DNA of 64,000 nucleotides from Guillardia theta CCMP2712 (lineage: Eukaryota; Cryptophyceae; Pyrenomonadales; Geminigeraceae). Below are positions 46,612-56,538 of this stretch, piece by piece; the first letter of the stretch is position 1; every line of letters begins with the position of its first letter. The translations under genes and the position numbers were made by a program. A model generated the notes under the pieces. That model did not search any database, was not told the origin of the DNA, and saw nothing but the letters and a program-made list of their open reading frames with translations. Location of the stretch: the NCBI RefSeq assembly GCF_000315625.1, contig NW_005434569.1:71327-135326 (forward strand), in the 5' to 3' direction.

Positions 46612-47441
46612 CTTCTGCCCACCACCCACGGAAGGATCGGCAAGATCTTAGATGCAAGATTAGCACAGTGAGCATGCGACGTCTCGTCACGGTATACGAC
46701 AGAACTCTTGAGATACAAACACACCTAACTCTCAATAACTCTCATCTTCATTATACCATCAAGACTGACATCCATGCCCACATGTTAAATCTTAGCGCCA
46801 CACACTCTTATCAAACAAATCAGCTATATGTAGGATCTACTTCTTTCCATGGAGCCTTCTTCTCGCTGTCGGTTCTTCTATCACACACCACATCTGATTT
46901 CGTGGCTAGTTTGCCATCCGCAAATTCAAATTCACCTTCTCTTATTCCTACATCCTCCCTCTCTCCTCTCCTCTCCTCTCCTCTATCCTCTCCTCTCCTC
47001 TATCCTCTCCTCTCCTCTCCTCTATCCTCTCCTCTCCTCTCCTCTCCTCTCCTCTCCTCTCCTCTCCTCTATCCTCTCCTCTCCTCTCCTCTCCTCTATC
47101 CTCTCCTCTCCTCTCCTCTATCCTCTCCTCTCCTCTCCTCTCCTCTCCTCTATCCTCCCCTCTCCTCTCCTCTCCTCTCCTCTCCTCTCCTCTCCTCTCC
47201 TCTCCTCTCCTCTCCTCTGTCCTCTCCTCTCCTCTCTCCTCTCTCCTCTCCTCTCCTCTCCTCTCCTCTCCTCTCCTCTCCTCTCCTCTCCTCTCCTCTC
47301 CTCTGTCCTCTCCTCTCCTCTCTCCTCTCTCTCTTATCTCCTCCTCCCTCCCCTCCCTCTTTCCCTTGTCCTTTCCCCGCCTCTCTCCTGAACATTTTTG
47401 GCGCCTTCAAACTGTCGGAACTTTCATAAGAATGTCATCGT
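46612..47441. other. Spacer with long TCCTC microsatellite
   Basis: No coding exon recognised. Left part (46612-46960) is the upstream region of the SPEF1-like gene; the rest is a pyrimidine-rich satellite that ends about 50 bp before the Copia element. Confidence 0.6.
46961..47336. repeat. (TCCTC)n microsatellite, about 375 bp
   Basis: Pentamer CTCCT with interspersed CTATC and CTGTC variants, including higher-order duplication of blocks. Confidence 0.95.
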
Positions 47442-47870
47442 TGTAAGAACTCGGATAAGTTCTTGGAGACGGCGAGAAGTTCAGGGTATTGCGTCTCATC
47501 GATGGACGAAGCTCAGCGAGATGGAAGTGGGTTTCGACATAGGTCTGGAATTAAGGAATCGACGAGCCTGAGGGTCAGGCGGAGAAGAGGGGGTTAGGAG
47601 GACACGTGTCGACGGCGCGCTGTGCATTGTACTTGGTTGCAAGGGACTGAAGGGAAGGTGACTGCTGTGAATAAAGGAAGTGTTGGTGGTGTTGTGTGGT
47701 TCTTCTGAGAGTTCTATCATCATCAGTGAAGGTGTTGGAGACTGCACAGCTGTGTATCGTTGAGGTGAATAAGGTTGGTGTAAGGATCTCAGGTGTACTG
47801 AGAGTTAGTCTTTGGTGGATCTTGGGTTAAATAGATTCTGGCCAGTGAGGTGGAGGTTGATTCGATTACA
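47442..47870 (+). repeat. 5' LTR of Copia element
   Basis: Begins TGTAAGAACTCGG and ends GATTCGATTACA, so termini are TGTAA...TTACA, a 5-bp inverted repeat. 429 bp. Matched without gaps by the 3' LTR except for the last two bases. Confidence 0.9.
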
Positions 47871-48139
47871 AAGAGAAAATTTTCTCTTTGTTCTCAGTTC
47901 TCATTTTTTTTACTGTTGTTGCGCAACTGTGATTTACCGTACGGTCTGAACTGGAACAAAGAGTAAGTTCGGTTCATTGTTGCTATTTGAGTCGGTGATT
48001 CGATTGTTTGGAATCGTTGTTTGGAAGTTGGACTCGATTTTTTGCATTTTTTACGCTTGTGCTTGGAAGCTCAGTTTGGAAGGTCGGAGTCGATTCTTGT
48101 GTGGAACGTTGCTACTGATTTTTCGACATTGCTTTTACC

Positions 48140-51100
48140 ATGGGAGGAGGAAAATTGGACCTCAGTGAAGAATTGATCAAGACTCATCCTGAGTTACAGA
48201 TGGACACATTCCTCAAAGGATCGGTGACGTCACAGGAGGAATTGGATGAACTTTTGCTTCCGATTCAGAATGCAATGAATCGTTATCGGACAGGATTGGG
48301 CTTGTGTCTTTTCCCGCTGATACGAGAGTTTCCACTCGATCAACTCGGTAATTTTGGTGGTGAGTTTCATACTGTATGGGAAAAGAACAAGAGTGTGAAT
48401 GTGGATGGCGAGTTGACGGAGGAATGGAAAAGGCAGGTCGTTTTGCTTTTCCTGAATGCCAAATTTTGTTGGAGGAAGAGCGGGCAGATTCGAGATTATG
48501 TGGAGCAGTTGCAAAATTTGTCCAAGACGGTGTCGGATCAGTATGGTAGTCCTGTTGATGACGGTGATTCCGGCAACCCAGTGAGTGCTTCTCAGAGTGG
48601 CAAGAAGAAAAAGAAGGGGGTAAGCCGAAGGGATTCTGATGGCAAGGAGATGGATGCCGCGATGATTAACGCGTTATATGAAGACGTTGAATATTTTCTC
48701 CTGGAGCTTGGCCAATACTTTCGATCCTATCTGAAGCCATTATTTCCTGTTCCATGGGCTATGTCAGGAGGATTCAAGTCCAAGTTGGCTCCGATCAAAG
48801 CTCTGGCGTATATGATATGGGAAGTCAGAAAGCGCAGTGGGAATCTCAATGCCACTCCGGATAAAACGCGGATGGAGCTTCTGACGCTGGCAAAGTCGAA
48901 ATTGCCTGACATATCTACCTTCCACAGCGTTATGGTCCAGATGAAGATCCTGCTTAACAAGTTGGAAGATGTAGCGGGAGAGGAATCTGTGAAAGCCTTG
49001 GAAATGATTTTGGTGGAGGAGCTGATCAAGCAATGTTATGTTTCAGATTGTATTGATATTCGAGATGTCGCGCGCTTGAATAAGCGGTCCAAGTTGTCAA
49101 CCGAATTGACTTGGGAGGAGGTGTACTCTTGGGCTGTGAATTTGCATGATGAACAGGTATTTTTTACTGCTGGGGGTGAGAAAACACAGTCGGGCACTGC
49201 GTCAGTTAATGTGGCAGCCTCGGAGGTGCAAGCTACGGTCAGTCAACCGAATGCAGACAAGGCGTCTGAAAGTGGAGGACAGGGTGGTAAGGAAAAGGGA
49301 GACTCGAGAGGCAGCAATGAGTCGTCGCCTGTGGATAATGCATCTGGCAGTCAGGAGGATGGAAGCACGTTGGACGCGAGGGAGAGTACGCGAGGCCGAG
49401 GTGAGCCTCCGGGTCAGGGAATGCGGCGCAGGGGCGCCTACCATGTTGATGGGTCTCGTGGCGGCTACGGTCGTGGAGGCTCCGCTGGTGCTGGATCGAA
49501 TGATTTTCGAAATCACCAAGGAAGAGCCGGTGGTTTTCAAGGGAATAATTTTCGGGGAAGAGGCTCAGGATTTCGAGGTCATCATCAGCAGCGGGGGAAG
49601 CCGTATGATCGTCCGGCTGGTAGAGGGATGCGCGGACGAGGTAGAGGGGAGCATTGGACGACGCATAACTACAATCCACGCAGAGGCGAGTCTGATGGTT
49701 TCTCAAGAGGTGATCGTTCGGGAGGATATCATGAGCGGCGAAACAATGTGCATGAATTTTCTCCTCAGGCTCTCGGCGAGGCGGTACTGCGCTTGGCCAG
49801 GGAAATCCAGGGGGGAAGGAGGTCAGGTGCAGACGGTGAGCAGCCGGTTGGACCATGGCAGGAGACGTTTGAGCCTAACCATCGGGGACGTGGCCGTAGT
49901 CCGGTGTCGGACAATCCTTTTGAGAGGACGGTACAGCAAAATGTTTCAGAAAGCAATGCTCAGGCAGGTCGCCGTCAGGCGGAATGGCGATCCTTCTTTG
50001 CGTTTCAGTTTGGCATTGATTCAACGATGTCGATGACTGATATTCAAGGAATGGCAATGCAGAGTATGGTGGGAGACGGTGACGGAAGGGTTGTCAATTT
50101 TTTGCTTGATTCGGGTGCAAATGTTACCATGGTTGGGGACGAATCCCTCCTCTCAGACGTACAATCGGGAGACGATTTCTTTGTCATGACGGCAGGAGGA
50201 AAGATTAATTGTACCAAGTATGGCAAGCTAAATTTGCAAATTGTCGGTGCAGATGGTGAGTCGGACAATATAGTATTGGAGAATGTTCGAGTTTGTCCTG
50301 TCCTTCCTGTACCACTTGTGAGTCTGGATGATTTTCTGGGATCCAAGTATTACATTGTTGCACGGGGGTCGAAGAACACGGTCAAATCCTATGTGGCTTC
50401 GGAGGATGGCAAGATCAGGATTCCTCTGATTCAGCGGGACAAGTTGTATTTGTTGACAACCAGAGGTCCGATGCATGATTCTGTGGCAGGTGATGTGCCA
50501 ATCTTTTGTGTTTCAGCGGAGGCTGGAACAGTTTGTTTGACTAAAGCACATGTCACTCCTGGACCTTCTTTCGATGGGCAGTCAACACAGAGTCTATCTG
50601 ATGCGGTTCTGTGGCACATGAAAACGGGGCACCCTGATTGTCGAGTACAGAAGTTGCTTGCGGATACGGTCAAATACATCACATTCAATAGGCGGTTGAT
50701 TCATTCTCCGTGTCACGTGTGTAGGATTTCGAAATTTGTGTCACGCCCTGTTCACAAACAAACCTCATTTCGACAGGAACGTGTTGGAGATGTAAATGCT
50801 CTGTGGTACGTAGACTTGAAAGATATGGTGGCAGTCTCTGAACCATCGGGTTATCGTTACTTTCTTATAGTTGTCGACGCTTTTTCCGGATACCTGATTG
50901 TGCGTCCCATGAAGTCCAAGAGTCAAACGAGTGATATTCTGATGGAGTTACTTCGACAGGAGGAGAAAAGTGTCAAGAGAAACGGAGTTCAACGCATCAT
51001 ATCTGATAACGGCAGTGAGTTTTCTTCTTCAGAGTTGGAGGCATTCGTTCGTGAGACGGGTTTGAAGTGGGATCGGATTCCTGATTACAGTCAAGTTTAC

Positions 51101-52660
51101 AATTCGCTGGCTGAGAGAGGAATTCGAGCAGTCAGTACTATCCACAGAACTTTGCTCAAACAGAGTGCTTTGCCTATCGAGAAATGGGAATTTTCTGTTA
51201 TGCAGGCTACGTACTTGTACAATGCTCTCCCGAGTTTCAGGAATTTCGGCAATCTTTCTCCGTATACAATCTATAATGGAGATGTTTTCGACTTCAAATC
51301 TCTCAAGACCTTTGGGTGTATGACATTCTTCAAGAATAATGTACGCAGTTCGAAGATTGAAGATCCAGCTAAACAGGGCATTATGCTCGGAAATGCAAAC
51401 GCTTTTCCTGGGCATACCATTGGCTACTTGGTATGGTGTGTTGACGACAACAAAATCTATCACACGAATAATCTGACCTGTGATGAATTCTTCTTTCCAT
51501 TTCGACGTGCGGGACGGATGAATTGGCAAGAGGATCCTGAAGTGGTGGTAAAGCACGATATTGACATGGAGGATGATTCGCCTGTCAAGGGTGTTGAAGA
51601 TGAACGGTCAGAGGCAGTGAATGCTGGGACTAGTGGTCGTCGAAAGAGAACACGGTTGGAGGATCATTCACTGGAGTCGGATGATGAGGGGGTAAGGGCT
51701 GCTGAGATGGTGTGCCAGGACAGCGATGAAGATTATGTGCCTACAGTGATGGTTGACGGTGGCCGAGAGGATGCGGATCATACGGATACAGAGGCAGCGT
51801 CGTCGACCAAAACATGTCGTACCAGACGAGACTTTCGTAAGCAGAGACGGGATGCCGAAAACCGCTTCATCAACAGGCGGGCTGAAGTTGTAATGGATGA
51901 TGGGAAGGTTCGAACGGGGACGATTACTCAAGTTGTCTTCAAAGACGATACATTCTTGGTGCGTGTTACGTTTGACGACAAGTACTGGATATTAATCCAT
52001 CCGGACAGTGAGAGCGTACGGATTTTGTCTATGGGGAAGGAAGTTACCATGATTGCTATGTCGGAGGCAGAGACATCTGAGTTGTTGCCTGGGGATGAGC
52101 TACAATCAGGAGTTTTGCCGAAGAATGTCTTCGAGTTGACAGGGTGTAACGATTATTACTTTCGAGCGTTTCCTCAAAAGGGGGATAACATCCTTTCGCA
52201 GCTGGTGGAAAAGACAGTTCGAGGAAATCCCGATGTCTTTCTTATGCACAGGAAGTCTCCTCTGTCATCTCAGCTGGTACCTGGAAAGGTGCTCAACGGC
52301 GATGGAAAAGAGGTACTGTTCGTATTGGACGAGGGTAATCGTTCGACTACTTCTCAGCACTCTGCACGATGGATACCATTGAGACGGGAACGGTGGAATG
52401 ATGTGGTCCCACTCATGGAGCCAGGGGATGACATTGATGTTGCTCGTGATCCAGACTGTATTGATCTTGGTACAAGTGAGTTGACACAATGTTTTCCCAG
52501 ACTCTCGTATGCTTGTCACCAACATGGCGCTAGTTGTTCCTGTATGGGAAGCTGTCAAACTCTCTGCAGCATTTCTGTCGCGAGCTCCGCCATCAGTACA
52601 AGACTCGAGTTCGACGGCAGATCCTCGCAATCGAAGGGAGATGTTGTTGCACAAGGATAG
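48140..52660 (+). CDS. Copia Gag-protease-integrase polyprotein
   Basis: 1,506 aa from ATG 48140 (MGGGKLDLSEELIK). The N-terminal half is Gag-like with an Arg/Gly-rich tail (RGG-type motifs, 49380-49760) rather than a CCHC knuckle. An aspartic protease core DSGANVTM sits at about 50108. The gag-pre-integrase zinc finger is LWHMKTGHPD...CHVC (50610-50725). The integrase catalytic region follows, with DLKDMVAV, VDAFSGYLIV, IISDNGSEFSS and an ALPIEKWEF region. After a variable acidic stretch the frame closes at 52658-52660, inside the start of the RT frame. It would cut its own polyprotein and integrate the cDNA. No stops or frame breaks are seen within it. Confidence 0.92.
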   Translation: MGGGKLDLSEELIKTHPELQMDTFLKGSVTSQEELDELLLPIQNAMNRYRTGLGLCLFPLIREFPLDQLGNFGGEFHTVWEKNKSVNVDGELTEEWKRQVVLLFLNAKFCWRKSGQIRDYVEQLQNLSKTVSDQYGSPVDDGDSGNPVSASQSGKKKKKGVSRRDSDGKEMDAAMINALYEDVEYFLLELGQYFRSYLKPLFPVPWAMSGGFKSKLAPIKALAYMIWEVRKRSGNLNATPDKTRMELLTLAKSKLPDISTFHSVMVQMKILLNKLEDVAGEESVKALEMILVEELIKQCYVSDCIDIRDVARLNKRSKLSTELTWEEVYSWAVNLHDEQVFFTAGGEKTQSGTASVNVAASEVQATVSQPNADKASESGGQGGKEKGDSRGSNESSPVDNASGSQEDGSTLDARESTRGRGEPPGQGMRRRGAYHVDGSRGGYGRGGSAGAGSNDFRNHQGRAGGFQGNNFRGRGSGFRGHHQQRGKPYDRPAGRGMRGRGRGEHWTTHNYNPRRGESDGFSRGDRSGGYHERRNNVHEFSPQALGEAVLRLAREIQGGRRSGADGEQPVGPWQETFEPNHRGRGRSPVSDNPFERTVQQNVSESNAQAGRRQAEWRSFFAFQFGIDSTMSMTDIQGMAMQSMVGDGDGRVVNFLLDSGANVTMVGDESLLSDVQSGDDFFVMTAGGKINCTKYGKLNLQIVGADGESDNIVLENVRVCPVLPVPLVSLDDFLGSKYYIVARGSKNTVKSYVASEDGKIRIPLIQRDKLYLLTTRGPMHDSVAGDVPIFCVSAEAGTVCLTKAHVTPGPSFDGQSTQSLSDAVLWHMKTGHPDCRVQKLLADTVKYITFNRRLIHSPCHVCRISKFVSRPVHKQTSFRQERVGDVNALWYVDLKDMVAVSEPSGYRYFLIVVDAFSGYLIVRPMKSKSQTSDILMELLRQEEKSVKRNGVQRIISDNGSEFSSSELEAFVRETGLKWDRIPDYSQVYNSLAERGIRAVSTIHRTLLKQSALPIEKWEFSVMQATYLYNALPSFRNFGNLSPYTIYNGDVFDFKSLKTFGCMTFFKNNVRSSKIEDPAKQGIMLGNANAFPGHTIGYLVWCVDDNKIYHTNNLTCDEFFFPFRRAGRMNWQEDPEVVVKHDIDMEDDSPVKGVEDERSEAVNAGTSGRRKRTRLEDHSLESDDEGVRAAEMVCQDSDEDYVPTVMVDGGREDADHTDTEAASSTKTCRTRRDFRKQRRDAENRFINRRAEVVMDDGKVRTGTITQVVFKDDTFLVRVTFDDKYWILIHPDSESVRILSMGKEVTMIAMSEAETSELLPGDELQSGVLPKNVFELTGCNDYYFRAFPQKGDNILSQLVEKTVRGNPDVFLMHRKSPLSSQLVPGKVLNGDGKEVLFVLDEGNRSTTSQHSARWIPLRRERWNDVVPLMEPGDDIDVARDPDCIDLGTSELTQCFPRLSYACHQHGASCSCMGSCQTLCSISVASSAISTRLEFDGRSSQSKGDVVAQG

Positions 52661-54248
52661 AGAATTGTGGGAGGCAGCTGAACGAGCTGAGATTCAAAAG
52701 ATGGAAGAAAGGCGAGTTTGGGAAGTGGTCCCGAGGTCTGATGAAACTCGAGGTAAAATTCTTGCGAGAGCGATGTGGGTTTATTCATCAAAGAGAGATT
52801 TACATGGCAACATTCTGAAGAGAAAAGCAAGGTTGGTTGTGATGGGCAATCTTTTACCCACGTCCGAGGAGTTGTTTGCGCCGACGACGTCGATGGATAA
52901 CATTCGGTTGTTACTCAGCATAGCGGCAGGAAATGGATGGATTATCGCCTTCCGAGATATCGCGGCCGCGTTCCTATACAGTGAATTGAACGAACCGATG
53001 TTCATGATACCGCCTGACATCATGGCTTTGCCTCCGAATGTTTTGCTCAAAGTAACCAAAGCGATATATGGGACGCGAACGGCTCCGCGACGATGGTGGG
53101 AAAAGCTGTCTCGGGAATTCCTGCGTCTGGGAGCGGAACCTGTGGGACATGATGAAATCATTTACAGATATGAACACAACGGCTCAAGAATTCTCATCAC
53201 GACATGGGTGGATGATCTTCTCCTGGTATGTGAGAATCAAGAAGTCTGTAATTATTTTTTGGACTGCTTGAGCAAGGTATTCGACTTTTCTGGAAGTGAA
53301 GCTACAGGTACATTCCTGGGTATTCGTGTTCACCAAGATTTGACGAAAGGAACTATTACCTTGAGTCAGAAGCATTTTATTGAACAGCTGGTTGAGAAAT
53401 TTGGAATAGCTCTTCGTTCAGTGTTTACTATCTTGCCTGGAGTGTACATGCGGAGTTATCATCTAGAGGGAGAATTGTTGGATAAGTTCTCGGTGAGACA
53501 ATATCAGGCTCTTCTTGGAACAATCTTGTACGTTGCTAATGGGACAAGAGCTGATATTTCATTCGCGGTCAGTCTCTTAAGCAGATTTGCACGGGCACCC
53601 AGAGTGCGTGACTGGGATGCATTGGTTCACTTGGCGAGGTATCTGTACACGACGAGAGATATTTGTATTGTTTACCATCAGAGAGGTGTATCTGTTAATC
53701 AGGAGGTGTTTCACAATGAACTCGTAGCTGCGAGTGATAGTGACTGGGGGACGGATGTCTTGACGCGACGAAGTCAGTCCGGATGGGCTATCGTAATGAA
53801 CGGAGGAGTTATTTCATATGGTTCGAAAGCGCAGAAAGTGATATCACTTTCATCGTCAGAGGCAGAAATCTATGCGACATCGGTAGTCGCCAAGCATATC
53901 AAGATGTATCGAAGCTTACTTCAACAGTTAGGGTTTTGCCAGCAACGTCCGACGATGCTCCTGCTGGATAATGAGCCGTGTATTCGTTTGTTGACCGAGA
54001 AACGAGCATATTCTAGACTGAAGCACATCGACTTACGTGCTAAGTTTGCTGTTCTCATGGTGGATGAGGGAGAATTACTTCCTGTGAAAGTTCCTACTAA
54101 GTTTCAGCCTGCGGACCTGTTCACGAAAATTCTGCCGTTTACGAGGTGGAAAGCAATTGGTTCGTTTCTATTTGGAGAAGATTTCAACGCTCAAGGGGTA
54201 TGCTGCAGTGATGACTCTCATCCTAATGAGAACGATGGCACTCTGTGA
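52509..54248 (+). CDS. Copia reverse transcriptase-RNase H
   Basis: An open frame overlapping the previous one by 152 nt and lying +1 relative to it. The segment LHKDRELWEAAERAEIQKME onward is the usual start of Copia RT homology. Motifs: RDIAAAFLYSELNEPMFM, the catalytic WVDDLLLV (YVDD-type), and SRFARAPRVRDWDALVHLAR. RNase H motifs: ASDSDWG, SSSEAEIYA, DNEPCIRLL and RLKHIDLRAKF. Stop at 54246-54248. It copies element RNA into DNA in cytoplasmic particles. The upstream ATG at 52509 may not be used; expression probably depends on a +1 shift or a separate transcript. Confidence 0.92.
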   Translation: MLVTNMALVVPVWEAVKLSAAFLSRAPPSVQDSSSTADPRNRREMLLHKDRELWEAAERAEIQKMEERRVWEVVPRSDETRGKILARAMWVYSSKRDLHGNILKRKARLVVMGNLLPTSEELFAPTTSMDNIRLLLSIAAGNGWIIAFRDIAAAFLYSELNEPMFMIPPDIMALPPNVLLKVTKAIYGTRTAPRRWWEKLSREFLRLGAEPVGHDEIIYRYEHNGSRILITTWVDDLLLVCENQEVCNYFLDCLSKVFDFSGSEATGTFLGIRVHQDLTKGTITLSQKHFIEQLVEKFGIALRSVFTILPGVYMRSYHLEGELLDKFSVRQYQALLGTILYVANGTRADISFAVSLLSRFARAPRVRDWDALVHLARYLYTTRDICIVYHQRGVSVNQEVFHNELVAASDSDWGTDVLTRRSQSGWAIVMNGGVISYGSKAQKVISLSSSEAEIYATSVVAKHIKMYRSLLQQLGFCQQRPTMLLLDNEPCIRLLTEKRAYSRLKHIDLRAKFAVLMVDEGELLPVKVPTKFQPADLFTKILPFTRWKAIGSFLFGEDFNAQGVCCSDDSHPNENDGTL

Positions 54249-55519
54249 GCATCTTGACATGTAGTACGCGAAGGGTGGAGTTCATGCTGGTTGAGTGGAG
54301 TGAAGTCAGCCATGGGAGGCGCAGTTGCAGGACATGGGGGGAAAGATTTTCTACAGAATCAACGCAGTATGATTTCTGTCGCAACTGTGTGCTGACTGTA
54401 GTTGTAGAGACTGCCTGGAGACAGCGCTTTGGGAGCAACTTTGAACTTCAGTGGGATTCATCCCAGCTTGAATACAATGGGGTTCATCGTACAGCTGGTA
54501 TCAACGAGCAATCGCCTACACCAATCTCTGATTCAGGGAGGGAGAACCTTGGCAGGAAGGTTTGATATTGAGAAGTAGAATCAGATGATTGGCGTGGCGT
54601 GGTATCAAGCTTCTTCTCCCGAAGACTGTTCAAGGAACTCTAGGTCAAGTCAAGCAGGTTAGGATGTGAAGCCTTCCATCATGATCGCAAGATACAAGAC
54701 CTATGATCGCAAGAATTGAAATGAGAATTGAAATTGATGAAAAATCGGCCGTTGAGAAATTGAGAAATCGAAAATGAAGAGATGATTGATGGGAAAGGCA
54801 AATGAAAGAAGATCATATGGTCAATATGAGAATTGAAATGAAAAGATTTCAAATGAAATCTCAAGAGCTCTCAGGTGATATGGCGCCAAATCAATCTTTC
54901 ATACCGCGGTTAGATAGCGATTTGTTAGAAGGGCCCGTAGAGCAGGATAGTTAGGACAAACACATTGGTCATGAATGGTGGACATCATTGGGTGGAAAAT
55001 TTGGATTGAGAAAGTCAGATGGGTGACAATTGAAATCGATGGGATTTGAAGCACAATGATGGGATGGATGACTAGATGATCAGAAAGGTGTCTGGGGAGC
55101 CTGACTGATCAGAGGGGAAGCCTGACGAACAAGTGCAGTGCGGCACAGTCGAGTTCAGGTGGTGGAGGAGTGTTGATGGTACTGACGAGGTTTCTATGAA
55201 GGAGAGTGTGTAGGTAAAAGATGGATGGAGAAGGATCTGGGAGCCTGAGCAAGAAGCAGCTTGGAGCATGGAGGAGGAGATTGCGATTCGGGAGGATGCA
55301 GGGTGCAGCTAGCATGGGAGGATGCAGGAAGCTTGATGGAGGAAGCAGGGAGCTTGATGGAGGAGATTGGGATCCAGGAAAAGAGCAGGCAGCTTGGAGG
55401 AGGAGAGCGCGGTGGTGCAGCTTGGAGGAGGAGCAGGGAGATGTTTAAAAAGGGGGTGGAGGATGAAGGATGAAGTGGAAAAGGAAGCTGAGAATCTCGC
55501 TTAACTTCGTCAGGGAGGG
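54249..55519 (+). other. Non-coding 3' region of the Copia element
   Basis: About 1.27 kb between the RT stop and the 3' LTR, unusually long for Copia. The right part (55270-55440) holds degenerate purine-rich repeats built on GGAGGAG and GCAGCTTGGAGG; the left part is AT-rich with repeated GAAATTGA-type words. No open frame with protein-like composition. Confidence 0.6.
55512..55519 (+). promoter_or_regulatory. Polypurine tract of Copia element
   Basis: AGGGAGGG directly abuts the first base of the 3' LTR, as expected for the plus-strand primer of reverse transcription. Confidence 0.6.
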
Positions 55520-55946
55520 TGTAAGAACTCGGATAAGTTCTTGGAGACGGCGAGAAGTTCAGGGTATTGCGTCTCATCGATGGACGAAGCTCAGCGAGAT
55601 GGAAGTGGGTTTCGACATAGGTCTGGAATTAAGGAATCGACGAGCCTGAGGGTCAGGCGGAGAAGAGGGGGTTAGGAGGACACGTGTCCACTGCGCGCTG
55701 TGCATTGTACTTGGTTGCAAGGGACTGAAGGGAAGGTGACTGCTGTGAATAAAGGAAGTGTTGGTGGTGTTGTGTGGTTCTTCTGAGAGTTCTATCACCA
55801 TCAGTGAAGGTGTTAGAGACTGCACAGCTGTGTATCGTTGAGGTGAATAAGGTTGGTGTAAGGATCTCAGGTGTACTGAGAATTAGTCTTTGGTGGATCT
55901 TGGGTTAAATAGATTCTGGCCAGTGAGGTGGAGGTTGATTCGATTA
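55520..55946 (+). repeat. 3' LTR of Copia element
   Basis: 427 bp, gapless match to the 5' LTR with about five substitutions (for example GTGTCGACGG versus GTGTCCACTG). It ends at GATTCGATTA; the terminal CA of the 5' LTR is replaced by GG of the flank. Confidence 0.9.
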
Positions 55947-55949
55947 GGC

Positions 55950-56010
55950 ATAGCTGAGATGCAGTTCCAATGGTGGAATCTGAATGACATCAAGTTAGCA
56001 ACCTCAGGCC
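55950..56010 (+). pseudogene. Inverted fragment resembling the neighbouring kinase segment
   Basis: Plus-strand translation MQFQWWNLNDIKLAT resembles TQFQWFQYNDIVTATKE of the minus-strand kinase fragment 300 bp away. It starts at the LTR edge and dissolves within about 60 bp. It looks like the remnant of a second, inverted copy. Confidence 0.4.
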
Positions 56011-56077
56011 TCCCGCCTCCATATCACCCTCATCCTCATCCTCTTGATACAACAACGCCGACGACAACAATTTTACC

Positions 56078-56538
56078 TTAACGTCGAGCTTGAAATCTTC
56101 GATAACATCTCTGATCTTATCTCTGTACTGACCCGTATGTATACCCATAGTTGTGCTTCCACACAGCATCCATGCTCTTGATGTACATGCGCAAGCTGCT
56201 CAGACAGTCAGACAAGCGCACTTCCAAGGTACACCAAGAGCGTACCCGTAGATCTCTTTCGTTGCCGTGACTATGTCGTTATACTGGAACCATTGGAACT
56301 GTGTCATGCGGCACAGCAGGGTAAGCAGTACTACCCCAGCAGCCCACACGTCCACTGCTGTGGTCTGGCACTGCATGCCCATGAGCACTTCGGGCGCTCG
56401 GTATTCCCGAGTTCCCGCGCGGTTGACTGGACGTTCGAATTTGACCCCTGAGTTCCTCACTGTCACCGATGCGTTCGTCTTGCTGACGCCCAACATGATC
56501 CGCCTCTTCGCCGCCATCTGCTGCGCCATCTCTAGCTT
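56078..56538 (-). pseudogene. CDC7-like kinase C-lobe fragment
   Basis: The exon from 56538 encodes a short basic lead, then RAGTREYRAPEVLMGMQCQT and TAVDVWAAGVVLLTLLCRM, the activation-segment APE motif and helix F region. It is closest to the CDC7/DDK family (RAGTRGFRAPEVL...TTAIDIWSAGVI). A 50-nt GTACGC...GAGCAG intron leads to LRMYIKSMDAVWKHNYG and a stop at about 56078. The ATP-binding lobe and the HRD and DFG motifs are absent: upstream lies GC-rich repeat DNA, downstream the Copia LTR. It cannot be an active kinase as it stands. Confidence 0.6.

Larger units (their letters stand above)
47442..55946 (+). mobile_element. Ty1/Copia LTR retrotransposon, near-intact
   Basis: An 8.5-kb element with direct LTRs at both ends, two intact overlapping reading frames in the order Gag-protease-integrase then RT-RNase H (the Copia order), a long non-coding 3' region, and a purine tract AGGGAGGG just before the 3' LTR. 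The LTRs differ at only about five of 427 aligned positions, so the insertion is young. No matching target-site duplication is visible (ATCGT on the left, GGCAT on the right). Confidence 0.92.

Noticed and set aside
46961-47336. CRISPR-like or regulatory array
   Set aside because: It is a plain pentamer microsatellite without spacers.
46608-47429. Ser/Leu/Pro-rich protein across the TCCTC array
   Set aside because: Microsatellite translation; its start region is antisense to the SPEF1-like exon 1.
49146-50036. 296-aa frame on the plus strand inside the Copia element
   Set aside because: Overlaps the Gag frame in another phase and has its Arg/Gly-biased shadow composition.
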